This document shows, piece by piece, positions 12,846-23,495 of a stretch of DNA of 64,000 nt (position 1 is its first letter; every line of letters begins with the position of its first letter). The notes under the pieces were generated by a model, which had not been told where the DNA came from, did not search any database, and saw nothing but the letters and a program-made list of their open reading frames with translations. Source of the DNA: Porodaedalea pini (lineage: Eukaryota > Basidiomycota > Agaricomycetes > Hymenochaetales > Hymenochaetaceae); NCBI GenBank assembly GCA_002794775.1, contig NBAY01000034.1:62001-126000 (forward strand). Direction: 5' to 3'. Position numbers and translations under genes: made by a program.

Positions 12846-13400
12846 GTGGAGGCCACTCGAGCAGTTCGCGTGCTCACCAGCAATGCCCGCCTCTTTTCTT
12901 CATCGGCAGCGCGCCAGACGAAGGTCGCTGTGCTCAGTGCCAGCGGAGGCATCGGGCAGCCGCTATCACTGCTGTTGAAGCTTGACCCACTTGTGTCATC
13001 CCTCAGTTTGTACGATATCCGTCTTGCACCTGGTGTTACTGCCGCTGTCACGGTTAGCCATGTTGACACTCCCGGAGAGGTGCGTTTCCTATATATCAAA
13101 GGCGCTAGGGAGCTAATGAATCGTTCGACAGCCTGGTGTAAGCACCTTTTTCTGACTTGCCGTGAGCACTTGACCCAACGAATGGCATGTTTTAGATGAC
13201 CCGCAACGATCTCTTCAATGTAAGTATTGCTCTTTTTATGGAGCATGCCTCGCTGCTTTCGCACCAGGATGCATTTTACCTGACGCGTGTCGAAATTACA
13301 GACGAATGCTTCTATCGCACGCGGCCTCGCTGTCACCGTTGCCAGCGTCTCTCCTAAGGCTCACATCCCTGTCATTTCCAACCCTGTCAACTCTACCAGG
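12846..13400 (+). pseudogene. Mitochondrial malate dehydrogenase, truncated
   Basis: Clear remains of NAD-dependent mitochondrial malate dehydrogenase (TCA cycle). They comprise a presequence-like [16 protein letters not shown], a nucleotide-binding [16 protein letters not shown], then [10 protein letters not shown] and SHVDTPGE, then short exons giving MTRNDLFN and TNASI...VSPKAHIPVISNPVNST. Signs of decay: the expected ATG is absent (the open frame begins at a GTG); the first Gly of the GAGGIG-type motif is Ser; the exon between HVDTPGE and the MTRDDLFN block is missing; and homology stops dead after NPVNST at 13398, where a foldback repeat begins. The second half of the enzyme is not found downstream, so this is a relic, and an intact copy is presumably elsewhere. 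Confidence 0.8.
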
Positions 13401-13577
13401 AAGTTCAGTGGGATGATTCCTGCCTGGTTTGGCAAGGGTGCAGCTGCTGGGTGATGCTTAGTGTACGGTTGTGAGCCCTAATATCACAGATATCAAGGCT
13501 CACAACCATACACTAAACATCATGCAGCCAATGCAGCCTTTGCCAAACCAGGCAAGGGTCATCCCACCAAACTTCCC
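13399..13577. repeat. Foldback inverted repeat ending the MDH pseudogene
   Basis: Two arms of about 79-81 bp (13399-13477 and 13497-13577) are inverted copies with roughly 80% identity, separated by 19 bp. Shared blocks include TGCCTGGTTTGGCAA and TTAGTGTA(C/T)GGTTGTGAGCC. The left arm starts exactly where malate dehydrogenase homology ends. This suggests the end of an inserted foldback or rearranged mobile element. Confidence 0.7.
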
Positions 13578-14704
13578 AGTAAATCATACAGCCATTGGCT
13601 CCCTTACTGGTAAGCCTGCCACCAATATTTGCTATATTTAAGCAAGTCTGAATATCATGCAGGACCACTCCTGGATGGCCTACTTGGATTTTATGGTATC
13701 CCTGTTCAAGGACTTGTTGATGGCAAGAAATGTGCACTTGCAGCCCATATAGGGAGGGAGTGGTGAATGGCTTTTGTTCTTTATCCACAGACTGGAGCAT
13801 CTGTATTCTGTATTGTTTACTGCACATGTACTTTTATGCCATTGTACAGACATTCACTGGTCCTTTAGACACTAACTTGATTTCCCTCCTCATGTTTTTA
13901 TCTAAACACTTTTTCTAATTATTTTTGCATCAGTACAAAGTGCTTATTGAGAAGTATCTGCATGAATTATTTAGAGCATTCAAGTGTGTTATAAAAATAA
14001 AATTGCCTTCACAAGTTTTAGGATGTTTTATGAGAAAATCAACTCCTTTGAACACTGCACATGATAATGTCACACTAGTGTTACTGTAATCTTGCAATGC
14101 ACTTATGTCATCAGATCAGCTTATGAACCTGCTAAATTTGACCATTGTCTGCATTGTCTGACCTCTGTAAGTTGCAAAACTCACTCTCCTGCTTCCAAAC
14201 TTCGACAATGTATAATTTAGATAGTATGAATGCTGTGTAAAATTTTTCACATGTTTCTGTTGAGTAATACTTTTAGAATAAAATTTGTTAGCAAGAGATG
14301 CTGCAAGTTTTGATTAAATTTTGATATTTCTGATTTTCTCTAGACTCAACCATTGCACTGATTCTTCTCAAAATTTGCACCTATATAGCCAGCCACTGCA
14401 TACACATTCAGGTATTTTTCAGCACTACATTAAATTTTTTGAGAGAGAAATTGCTAGGTGTTCAAAGGAACAGTGGTGTTTAAAGGTATTATAGGAAATT
14501 GCTATTTTAGGAAGGATTGACAGATCAGCATGGGATCAACAGGATCAGCAACAAACCCATTCGCCTATTAGCCAGGAATACCAGGAATAGGCCAGGAAGC
14601 ACAAGCAACAATCTATGATAAAGCCAGGAAGCAAGTGCAAGAAGCATACTGAATGGCATGGCCATGGCAAAGCAACAAAACACACTTACCAGAGTTAATG
14701 GAAC

Positions 14705-15145
14705 TGTCAGAACTCGAACTTTAACCTTTTCTTTTATTTTCCTTTTAACTTTTCTTTTCTTTTAACCGCTCCTTTTCATTATAATTAATCATCTTTCTAA
14801 TCATTTCCCACACTTCCTTCATATGACCTTCATTTCATTCCATTATGCTCCTTTAATGTAATCTTAGATAATTGGGCAACCAGTTCTCACGAGGTGATCA
14901 CTGTATATAAGGAAGAGGAATCGCATCTGAACACCTGTTCTGCTTTTCCTCTTACCTCTGTGACAACCTAGATGAGACCGTGTCCCCCTCCTGTAGTAGA
15001 GTATATTGTATTAATCCTCTTACCTCCATGATGACCTAGCCTGAGTATAGTGTGTCCCAAGTCCCCGCTCGAGTATAACATGTCCTAGACGACAGTCAGC
15101 CGAGGCCTGCCTAGTCTGAGTCGTCTCCCGGACTCCCGCCTAACA
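14705..15145. mobile_element. Solo LTR, copy 1 (family TGT..CCTAACA)
   Basis: 441 bp, beginning TGTCAGAACTCGAACTTT and ending CCGCCTAACA, flanked by a perfect 5-bp target-site duplication GGAAC (14700-14704 and 15146-15150). It is the same family as the copies at 46860 and 53480: a T-rich 5' third, a TATATAAGG-type core, and two internal copies of CCTCTTACCTC..TGA..ACCTAG. No internal retroelement sequence accompanies it, so it is a product of LTR-LTR recombination. Confidence 0.9.
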
Positions 15146-16343
15146 GGAACTGTGCAACTTCTGTCAGGAGCTTTACCGTTACTCATGGTCTGCACATGAG
15201 TGAATCTTCTTACAAGTACTAGAAGTGTGTTCAGTATAGAACACTCTACTCATAGCCTTGCAATACAGACCACTCTCAGACAGATAGCAAGAACCAGTTA
15301 TGCAGGGAAGGACAAGTACCACATACATGCATGAACTCAAATGGTGGCTTGCTGATGAACAGATGTATGCAACACTAACTGGACTTACAATATGGATCAC
15401 ATAAGGAGAACACCATCAACAGTGTGGACAATGGGCAATCCTCTTTGACTGGCCAATCACCACACATGGAACACAACAAGAAGCACATCATGAACTCTGG
15501 AAACTTAGGGATGAGATCCTTGATGACTTAATCACAACATAGCAAAGAGGCTTTGATGAGTACCTAACAGTGGAGTGCTGTGCCACCCACACCTACTATG
15601 GAGTACAACTCAAGGTAGTGATTGACATAGACATGGCACCGCATGAAGTCAGCCTGACACCTAGATACACTCAAGTCTATGAAAAACACCTAACTGCGAC
15701 AACTAGACTAGTGGACAACCAAAGCAACGAAGGAGATCCACTATCAGTCCCAGCACCCAGAGGAAGCCAGACAGGCACTACTGAATCCATAGATCAACCA
15801 ATGGATGACTCATTGCTGGAAAGGAGATAGACAAGACCCAAGGGACCAATTAGCTATTTATAGCACAATAACATCATCATGATGCAATACTCCATACCAC
15901 CACCATGGAGTGTGGGAACATTTGGAAGAATGACACAAAGTGGCTATTTATAGCACACAATGATGTCATAGTGGAGCAAGTGGAGCAGAAGGTTCTAGCA
16001 GATCACGGGTGAAGTGGAGAAGCCATTTCCCGACTGGTTAGAATTAATTTAGTGGTGGAGTTAAGGTTTAAAGAACTCAAACTCTATATAAGGTGAGCAG
16101 GAGTGCCCTTGTCTCCTCAGCAAAATTCTTCTGTCCTTGATATGCCTTCAATACTAGTTTAGCTTGAGCCACAGATTGCTACTATTATTGTCATTCTCCT
16201 GTTAAGACCAAGTACTCAAACAGCCAATCATCCCTCCATATGACTAGCTCTAGAGCACTTACATTGAGTCTTTGAGAAGGGCATCTACTAGTTCCGGTAT
16301 GTCAATCAGGATTAGTCACCCTTGATCGGCACTGGTCCTAACA

Positions 16344-16950
16344 AAAGGACACGCGAATGTCTGTAATTGCAGCAGCCAACCCGTCTTACTTGAACATAGC
16401 AGAGCGTGGCTTTGCTATGGGGATGCACACAGAAAGGGCGTTAGAGCCAACAGAATGCTTGATGAACCCTATGGTGTTATGTCGAGGCCATGCTTGCGGC
16501 GGCAATGTGTGCACATTATCATGTCTCAACTCATGAGTCCGAGCGGAAATCCTGCTAATCTTACAAGGTCTCGCTTCGAGCTTTTACAATGGGCGAGCCA
16601 TCGTGTGACAGATACTTATCACATTGCATTCAACATAGTGCAAGATCGTTCCTTTCGTCGAACGGGAGCCTGACCTCATCCAAAAGATCAGCTAGATTGT
16701 TGTGAAACGGTTTGGCTTTAGATACAATATGCTCTAAGTTAAGCTACATGAAGGGCCCAAGGTCGTAAAGATACGGTAGAGTCAGAATATCAATGCTCAA
16801 GAGGTGCAAGAAGATTTGAATAGAACAAACAAAATAGTGTGTTGCTTTTTGGTTGCGGGTACTCGATAGAGTAACTCATTTAATCAAATCTGAAACAAGA
16901 GAGGAGGTTAGGCGGTGCGAATAGCATGAATAAGAATATATGGCTTACGC
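16344..16950. other. Unassigned sequence between repeat block and ZIP relic
   Basis: No intact gene. Short open pieces (for example VIAAANPSYLN near 16361 and VPFVEREPDLIQK near 16649) look like coding remnants, but I could not place them in a family with confidence. The region may be the far side of whatever locus the repeat block entered. Confidence 0.3.
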
Positions 16951-16951
16951 G

Positions 16952-17560
16952 CTATAAACTAGTTCCACCAGAAAGAACCATTCGTAGTCAGTATCAGTGC
17001 AGATACGTGGCAATATGCTTCGAAACTCACGCAAGCGCAGCCATTCCAGCTACTCCGGCAAACAAACTCGCCAGCGCGAGCGCCTGCCTTCCGATACTCG
17101 ACTGTCGTAAAGATGAATGGAGGAAATCTCCCACGACTCGACGCCGCTCGCATAGATGAGCGTCCCGGCTGAGAGCGCAGACGTAAGACCTTGTGCCAAG
17201 GAAGAGTTGAATCTGGAGGGCCAGATCCGGCGGCGAGCGTAAGACTCCCGACGAGACATCCTGCAGGGACTGCCGCAGCGAAGAGTGCAGCGAGTGCGAG
17301 TGGTATTGATAAGGCGCTGCCCCTTTATGAAGAGGCGCGGAGTCCGGCGAGTCTAACCCCAAGCGAGAGACCTTCGAAAAGTTGGCAGAAAAGAATTTGA
17401 ATGACAAGAGATGCTGCTCCGTAAACACAAGAACGAAGAGGAACAAAGTAATGTAAGGAATGTGAGAATGAAGAAGCAACGAAGAAGCACGTACTGAATT
17501 CGGGCCCGGATTAATCGAAAGCGTAAGGCCGATGACAAGCAAATGAATCATGAGCGACTT
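16952..17560 (-). pseudogene. ZIP zinc transporter, C-terminal half, frameshifted
   Basis: Remains of a ZRT/IRT-type plasma-membrane zinc importer. In order on the minus strand there are IHLLVIGLTLS (the TM4 HS..IGLTLG motif), QLFEGLSLGVRLAGL (TM5 metal-site motif HQ.FEG), a hydrophobic TM6 ending PAGCLVGSL, LTSALSAGTLIYASGVE (TM7 SAGTLIY) and VVGDFLHSSLRQSSIGRQALALASLFAGVAGMAALA (TM8), then a terminal mini-exon ending at 16952. These blocks lie in three different frames. A TAA stop follows RLAGLRASS, and the first His of the HQ.FEG motif cannot be recovered. The N-terminal helices TM1-3 are absent. The lesions are several and independent, so this is a decayed gene. Confidence 0.78.
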
Positions 17561-18232
17561 CTAGAGAGCTTGAGTTCTGCGCTGTAGCTGTATCGGAGTT
17601 GAGAAAAGAGTCTCATCTTGCATATTGGACAACAGCTTTCATTTGTACGCTCCTCAGGGAAGCTGGCAGGCCTACTGTGCGTTATATCGTCCCTTTGATA
17701 TCTGCTAGTGCACTGAAATGGAGACTTGACTCTTAAGTATTGTCGTTTTAAACATTCTGGAGCTCCAAGTCGACGAGTCGGAGTCGATCAGTCTTTCAAC
17801 TTGCCAGTGACAGCTCAGCGGAATGGACTCAAAGCCTCCCAGACAAGGAAGTGAGCCTGAGAGCTATCCTCCAACAATTTGTGACTTTCAGTAAGAGACT
17901 GACAACTGGTTGTGCAAGAGAGGCGAGGGCAGACGGTACGAGAGGGAAGCGGAATAAAGTCGCGTCGAAGTGTGCGCGTCTTGAACCCATTAATATTGTA
18001 CTTGATTCGGCTCCAGATTCGGGCGAAACAACCAAAAGTTGAGCCGGTTCATCAGCAAAAACGTGCGCGGGACCGGCATAGCTCCGGGAAACGTGGGAGA
18101 GTCCAGAATAGATCCGCGTCGTGTCACCTCGTTCTCAATTTCCCAAGCACCAGTTCTACGAGAGCTACGTGGCTAGCCCTCCGCCTATTCGACGTCCCCT
18201 ACTACTTATTGCGTCACAGACTCAAAAACACT
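17561..18232. other. Intergenic, upstream of the DUF2470 gene
   Basis: No gene recognised. The stretch contains one ATTAATATT palindrome (17989-17997) and a CT-rich leader-like segment before the 18233 start codon. Confidence 0.4.
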
Positions 18233-19083
18233 ATGGCCGATCCAGTTGCAGAAAAATCAACATTTCTGTGCATGTACATGTCCAATCACCCAGACACCCT
18301 TGTCGCGTACGTGAAGTACTGGGGCAAGGTGTCCGAAGCCGTTGTCAGCGCGAAAATGACCTCCATTGACAGCAAGGTGCGTGACACTGCTTCCTAAAGC
18401 ATGCATTTGAAGCGAGATGTGCTGAAAGTCTCCGCGCATATTACAGGGCATGACCTTGAAGTATAAAGTCAAGGGCAAGGGCGAGGCGGAATCAGACGTG
18501 CGAGTATCCTTTGACCCTCCGCTGTCAGGATACGAAGAAGTCAAACCCCGCTTGTTGAGCATGACTGCAGATGCCCAGGAGTCCCTTGGCATGGTTAGTT
18601 CTATTTAGTTCTTTACACTAACCAGCACACTCAGGAAGCTATACCTACAGTCCAAAGCACCGCAGATCACCTCGTTCGAGCTTCCCTTCGGCATCTACAA
18701 GACTGCCGTTCCTCTTTTGCTCTTACTATACACAAGTGTCTCTTCGTGGTATACTGGTGCACAATGGGACCTTGGCCATTGGCTATTCAGAAATATTGGA
18801 GGCTCTCCTGTGCTTAAGGGTATCTGGCTATTCGTAGGTGCAACCCACATCCTCGAAGGTCTGTACGTGCAGAGGTTATGTGTCAAACATCGGACTGGAT
18901 TCACTGTAGGAGTAAGTGCATCCCCGTCGATGAACGACGCAGTGTGACTGACAAGCGGCCTCTTTTAAACCAATATAGTTCAGTTATGTTTTATCCACGG
19001 CTCTGTTTGGGTTCACTGTCCTCGTCCCCTTCCGCAAGAAGATCCAGCAGGCGCGCATCGATTCTATCATGAAAGGCAACTAG
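18233..19083 (+). CDS. DUF2470 membrane protein
   Basis: Small fungal protein with an N-terminal DUF2470 domain, the fold found at the end of haem-iron-utilisation/pyridoxamine-oxidase-like proteins. The family pattern is visible: YMSNHPDTLVAYVKYWGKV, AKMTSIDSKGMTLKY, VRVSFDPPLSGYEEVKPRLL and MTADAQESLGM. A C-terminal membrane part follows, with hydrophobic stretches TAVPLLLLLYTSVSSW and LKGIWLFVGATHILEGLYV and a last helix FSYVLSTALFGFTVLVPFRKK before the end at SIMKGN. Introns fall after SIDSK, after LGM and after FTVG; a further short intron in the 18720-18785 segment is possible. Biochemical role is unknown; the membrane part suggests an endomembrane or mitochondrial location. It is convergent with the AASS gene, 111 bp away. 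Confidence 0.8.
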
Positions 19084-19194
19084 GCCTTCAATTCATGTTG
19101 TCATATTGTCTTAATTATGCTCGTTCATGTGTTTTACTGTATATTTCTACACGAAGAGATGACTAATACGAAAGCAAAGTGCCGTGTGTAGCGT

Positions 19195-22100
19195 TTAGTT
19201 CCAAACCTGCCTCAACCTCCCCTCTACAGTGCTTTCCCCGGTATATTTCCTGGACCGATGCTTCATCCGCAGACCTCTGGCTTCCAAACCCTGAAGTACG
19301 TATTCATACATAGCTGGTTGGTTCGGTCCATGCACGCCTACTCCGTTATACCCGCCATCTAGGACTCTCAGCGCCGCCAGGGCGACAGGAAGTCCGACGC
19401 AGAGTGCCATTGCTGAATGTTCAGACGTGCCATAGACCTCCAAGGCGGAAGTATGCATTTCATCGCGCCGCGGCGGCAGACCCTGTGAATCAGCTGCAGA
19501 CGTGATGACCTCGTGGTGCAGGACAACGAGGTCTCTCTCGCCCGCCTTGTAAGCAAGTTTATGTGAGAGGAGTGTTGCGAATAGATCAATTGCTGGCGTT
19601 GCTATCCTGGGCGGGCTTGGCATATCGTCGATCTGAGAAAGCCATTGAATGGGCTCGAGAAACTCCGAGCCATCATTCGCCGTAATCAAGTCACGTAGCG
19701 CAGATTTCATTGACGCAGGGTTATCGATCTTACTGCCAATAAGATCCTCGACGGACGCGCGGATAAGGTCAGAGTAGGAGCCGATTCGCAACAAACGGTG
19801 TGTATCCAAGAGTCCTAACTGTTTGAAACACGAAAGAAGCTGGCAAAAACCAGGGTACCTGATATGAAATCAGAAACCAAGCAAATTAACAACATTTAGC
19901 AAATAAAAGCAGACCTGATTGTCCCTCTAAAGAGCGTTCGCAATCCATCCGACTCGTGAAGGTTGTAAGTTTTCGAATAAGAGAGGCTATCGCGATTCGG
20001 AAGGCCCTCGAGTTGGAGTACTTCTGATATAGGGAGCTGAGAAATACTCGATCGAAGAAGTTCTTTGCTAGATATGGACCGTGTCTACAGACTTCTCAGT
20101 ACCATCAAATGCGATTAAGCGATGTGAATTACCTTTCCGCCGACCATAAATTGCGCGCCGTTCAGCGCTGCACTTAAAACACCACGAGGACTCCAGCTGA
20201 ACTTATATTTGAGAGGAACGTCTGCGCATTCTGGCGCAGGCAGCCCACCACAAAAAGAAGAAAATGACATGATCTTCTTTCCTGTTCGGCGCAGAGATGA
20301 TAGTAGAGATAAAGCGGAGCAATGGTCGATACCAGGATCCAATCCGATCTCGTTCAGAAGAAGCACATTTGCATTTACGGCTCTGCACAGGCGAAAAATA
20401 TGAAAGCTTTCCGACGATCAGACTTACAGTATAGTACTTACCGTTCATGGAGAGCATGCATAGCCGGAGAAATATAAGATGCTGTCACAAGATGTCGTCG
20501 ATGCTCGACACAGAGCTCTGCTACAGTAGGATGAAGGGGAACTGGAAGAAGACTAGCGAGCCCATCGAGAATATTCAGCAGAAAGTCGTTATTACTGCAC
20601 TCAAAGCAATATTATGCACATACCTGATGACAACGTCGACCTTTTGGATCAGCTCTCCTACTTCATCACGCTGAGACATGTCGATAGTGACGGAGGTTGC
20701 GTTCGAATGTCTCTGACACAGAGAGACATTGCGAGACGTCTGATCGCTCGCTAAGTGAACAAAATGTATCAGTGTTCAGCCATCAACCGCGCATTCGACA
20801 CGTCAAGAAAACGTTTTGACGGTAGAACGTACCTATGATTAGCTCGACGTCCTTTCGTAGACATATTTCATCTACAGCCGGCCCTGCCACCATTCCACTC
20901 CCAAGAAGCAGAATTCTCCTCTTTCCTGACGGTCTCGTACGATTCTCCTGAGGCGAAGAGGTTGCACAAGGCTTAGTGAAGGACGACAGCGAGTCCTGAG
21001 GACTCGACTTCCGATACGTATTGACCATCTCTTGCAACCACTGATGTCGCTTCCTGAGCTTTCCGTTTGAAGCAATAGTCGCCCGTTCCAAAGCATCGTG
21101 CATCTCCACTTCCTCGACGCTCCTGTCTACTCCCGACTCCCCGCTCTCACCATATCTGCCAGCCACACTTCGCACATAAGGCATAATTCCTTTGCAGAAG
21201 CTCTCGCTCGCTTCGAGGGGAAGAGCAGTGGGCAGGATGTCAACTGACATAATTTGGAGTTGTAGGAATGCCAATGGAGATAGGGGCAGGTTAGGAAATG
21301 CGGAAGAAAGATCGATAGAGAAGGAGGGCTCGGACAACGTCGAAGAACGGGTTAGGAAACCAAGGCCGCCCTATTGACGCAGTCGCGCTCAAATCAGACA
21401 CACGTCTCCAAGCGTATGGAAAGAAGGAAGGGTTACATACGCCAATATCACAGCTCACGTCTGCATAACTCTGACATCTGCCTTTCATAACGTCTCGCAG
21501 ACTCGAATCTGGGTCGAGTCTTCGTTCCGCACTGAGCAGCTCTTCCTGCATCTCGCCGACGCGCATAAGGGCAGATGCGGTCTGCTCCACTGTCATGAGA
21601 CGAGGTGAATTAGGCGTCCAGCCGACGCCATTGATAAGAAGTGTAGAGTACGGAGCAATCTGAACACAGACACATGATAACCGGAAGATTGTCAAGCTGA
21701 TTCTGTACAGACGAAAGTAGCTCTTAACAACACTTACGAGCTCGTGAAAGCGCGACTCAAAGTTCCCCGGATTGGCATAGTAAGCCTCTCTGTTCGCTCG
21801 CTCGCCAGAGACCCGGTCAAAAAGATATGTCTCTTGAGTCGCATGAAGAAGATATATCTATTCAATCAATTGTCAATGGCTCGTCTACAGTACTCAATCC
21901 AGGATGGTTTACCTTGTTCAGCGGTGTAGCTTCGAAAAGCGGAGAGCCAAAACATCAGTTATTTTTTACGAAAGCAGTCTCTCAACAAAGAATGAGACTG
22001 ACTAGGATCCTTAACGAGGTTTGGTAGACCTTCCACGGTGACGTCCTGTATGGGAAGTGTGTCACGCAGAAGTGAAAGCGCCCCAGCTGATACCTGTCCT

Positions 22101-23158
22101 GAGCTTCATAGCAGAGAGAGAGAGAAAAGAGGGCAAAGTAAGTAATGAGAGCAGAACATCGGAAGCGGGATATATATTACCCAGTAACAACCACGATGAA
22201 AGGGCCCATGCTACTGGGTGTACCATCCCTAGAAATTGCTTGTCCAATGTGCCTCAGAGAAGCCAACAGTGAGGGAAGCGGCGCCGTGTGCGGACGAGGT
22301 GTTCCCTGTATGATTAGTAGGGAGAATGTCAGGTTCAGGGCATACAATTCAAGCCGACAAGCATCAAGGGCTGCATTTGGCGAGAACTTTGGGCAGAGAA
22401 GCAGGAGACAAGGGACGAACCAGGAAAGGCGAAGCCACACCTAGGTTAAGATGTAAATGTGCAGTCGAGACGAGACCTTCGAGGGCACCGGCAACTGCAC
22501 GGATGTCTATGCTTAGCTTTCCGTTCTAAAAAGAACAGATCGAGGGTCACCTCCAGCGTACCACCCAAATCCCACCGTGCGCTTCCCATTGGCGTCAGTG
22601 AGCAATTCCCAGTCAATGAGCGTTGGAAGCGAACTGCCGGCAGGCCCTTCCGAGAGGGGCGATTCGGCAAGAAATCGAGACAGGAGGGGTGCGTTGTATT
22701 CTTGCCCCTTATGCGTGTGCGAGAACATAATGTGCGTCCTCGGGCGGTTCGAGGACGGTGCTGGGTCGGTGAGGACCTCCTCAAGCGGCGTCTCCTTGAT
22801 TCCAATAATCACATCTGCCGGCTGGAGCGTCGGATGCACTTTTGCCCCTGCCTGGCACAGCACATTTTTCCCTTAGCTCAGGCAAAGGAGAAAGACCTGT
22901 AAAGCTCACCTTGACAAACTCCTCGGTCTTGAAGACGCGGCGCTCGCACGGTTGGACGAGCACGTCAATGCCATTTTCGTGCACGAGACGCTCGACGGCC
23001 TCGGGCGTCAATGGACAACGGCGCTCCCAGATGCGCTGCGGATCTTCGCGCCGGATGCCAACGACGCGTCTGGAGCCCGAGCGCGCGTGGACGAGTCGGA
23101 CGCCGGCGACGCGACGCGATTGAGGACCGACGAGCTTGAGACGATTGTGCGCGAGCAT
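19195..23158 (-). CDS. AASS: Bifunctional alpha-aminoadipic semialdehyde synthase (LKR/SDH)
   Basis: Fusion of lysine-ketoglutarate reductase and saccharopine dehydrogenase, joining lysine and alpha-aminoadipate semialdehyde through saccharopine. The N-terminus is rich in Arg and lacks acidic residues for about 35 residues, like a mitochondrial presequence. The LKR domain follows: [55 protein letters not shown] and [17 protein letters not shown] blocks. A linker has [15 protein letters not shown] and CDIG. The SDH part shows a Rossmann [42 protein letters not shown] and a C-terminal [28 protein letters not shown]. About ten short introns interrupt it. The domain order matches animal and plant AASS. 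Start at 23158 is the first ATG before the presequence. Confidence 0.88.
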
Positions 23159-23495
23159 GTCGATGAAGGGAGGTTATGGTGGTTGTGAAGCAAGAGCCTT
23201 GCGGGGCACATTGTGCGGAATATGGAATAAGGCATGATTATAGGTGATCCGTCCGAGCTGCAATCATGGGTTGCGGACGAATTCTCTAGCAAGGAAGAGG
23301 CGATACGCAGATCATATGGAACGCCGCCACATGCGCTCAGCTTGTGTCCGAGGAAGGGGGCAGGTACAACGCTGGCGCAGTGGCAGAACGGCACACCAAG
23401 TGACTGAGCATAACAGGTTGCAGACGCGTCGCGACTATGAATACCAACAACTCTATTCAACTACATTCCAACCCAAATCAGGCCAACATGAAGAG

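Larger units (their letters stand above)
13399..16343. mobile_element. Repeat-derived insertion block, unclassified
   Basis: AT-richer, CpG-poor block between the MDH relic and single-copy DNA. It begins with a foldback (13399-13577), is interrupted by a solo LTR (14705-15145) and includes a broken plus-strand frame at about 15330-15830 that reads like a retroelement structural protein (blocks WLADEQMYATLTGL, HHELWKLRDEILDDL, RGFDEYLTVE). It ends with an LTR-like stretch: two copies of CTATTTATAGCACA (15853, 15943), a TATATAAGG near 16086 and a terminus ...CCTAACA at 16343. I could not match left and right ends or a target-site duplication for the block as a whole. Confidence 0.5.

Noticed and set aside
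12791..13336. 181-residue minus-strand frame over the MDH relic
   Set aside because: Opposite strand of clear malate dehydrogenase remains; it runs through their introns.
13513..13827. 104-residue minus-strand frame after the foldback
   Set aside because: Lies in repeat-derived sequence and overlaps the foldback arm; residues show no family pattern.
16361..16560. VIAAANPSYLN, considered as an MCM or AAA+ helicase fragment
   Set aside because: Only the short AAANP string fits; flanking residues do not match the family.
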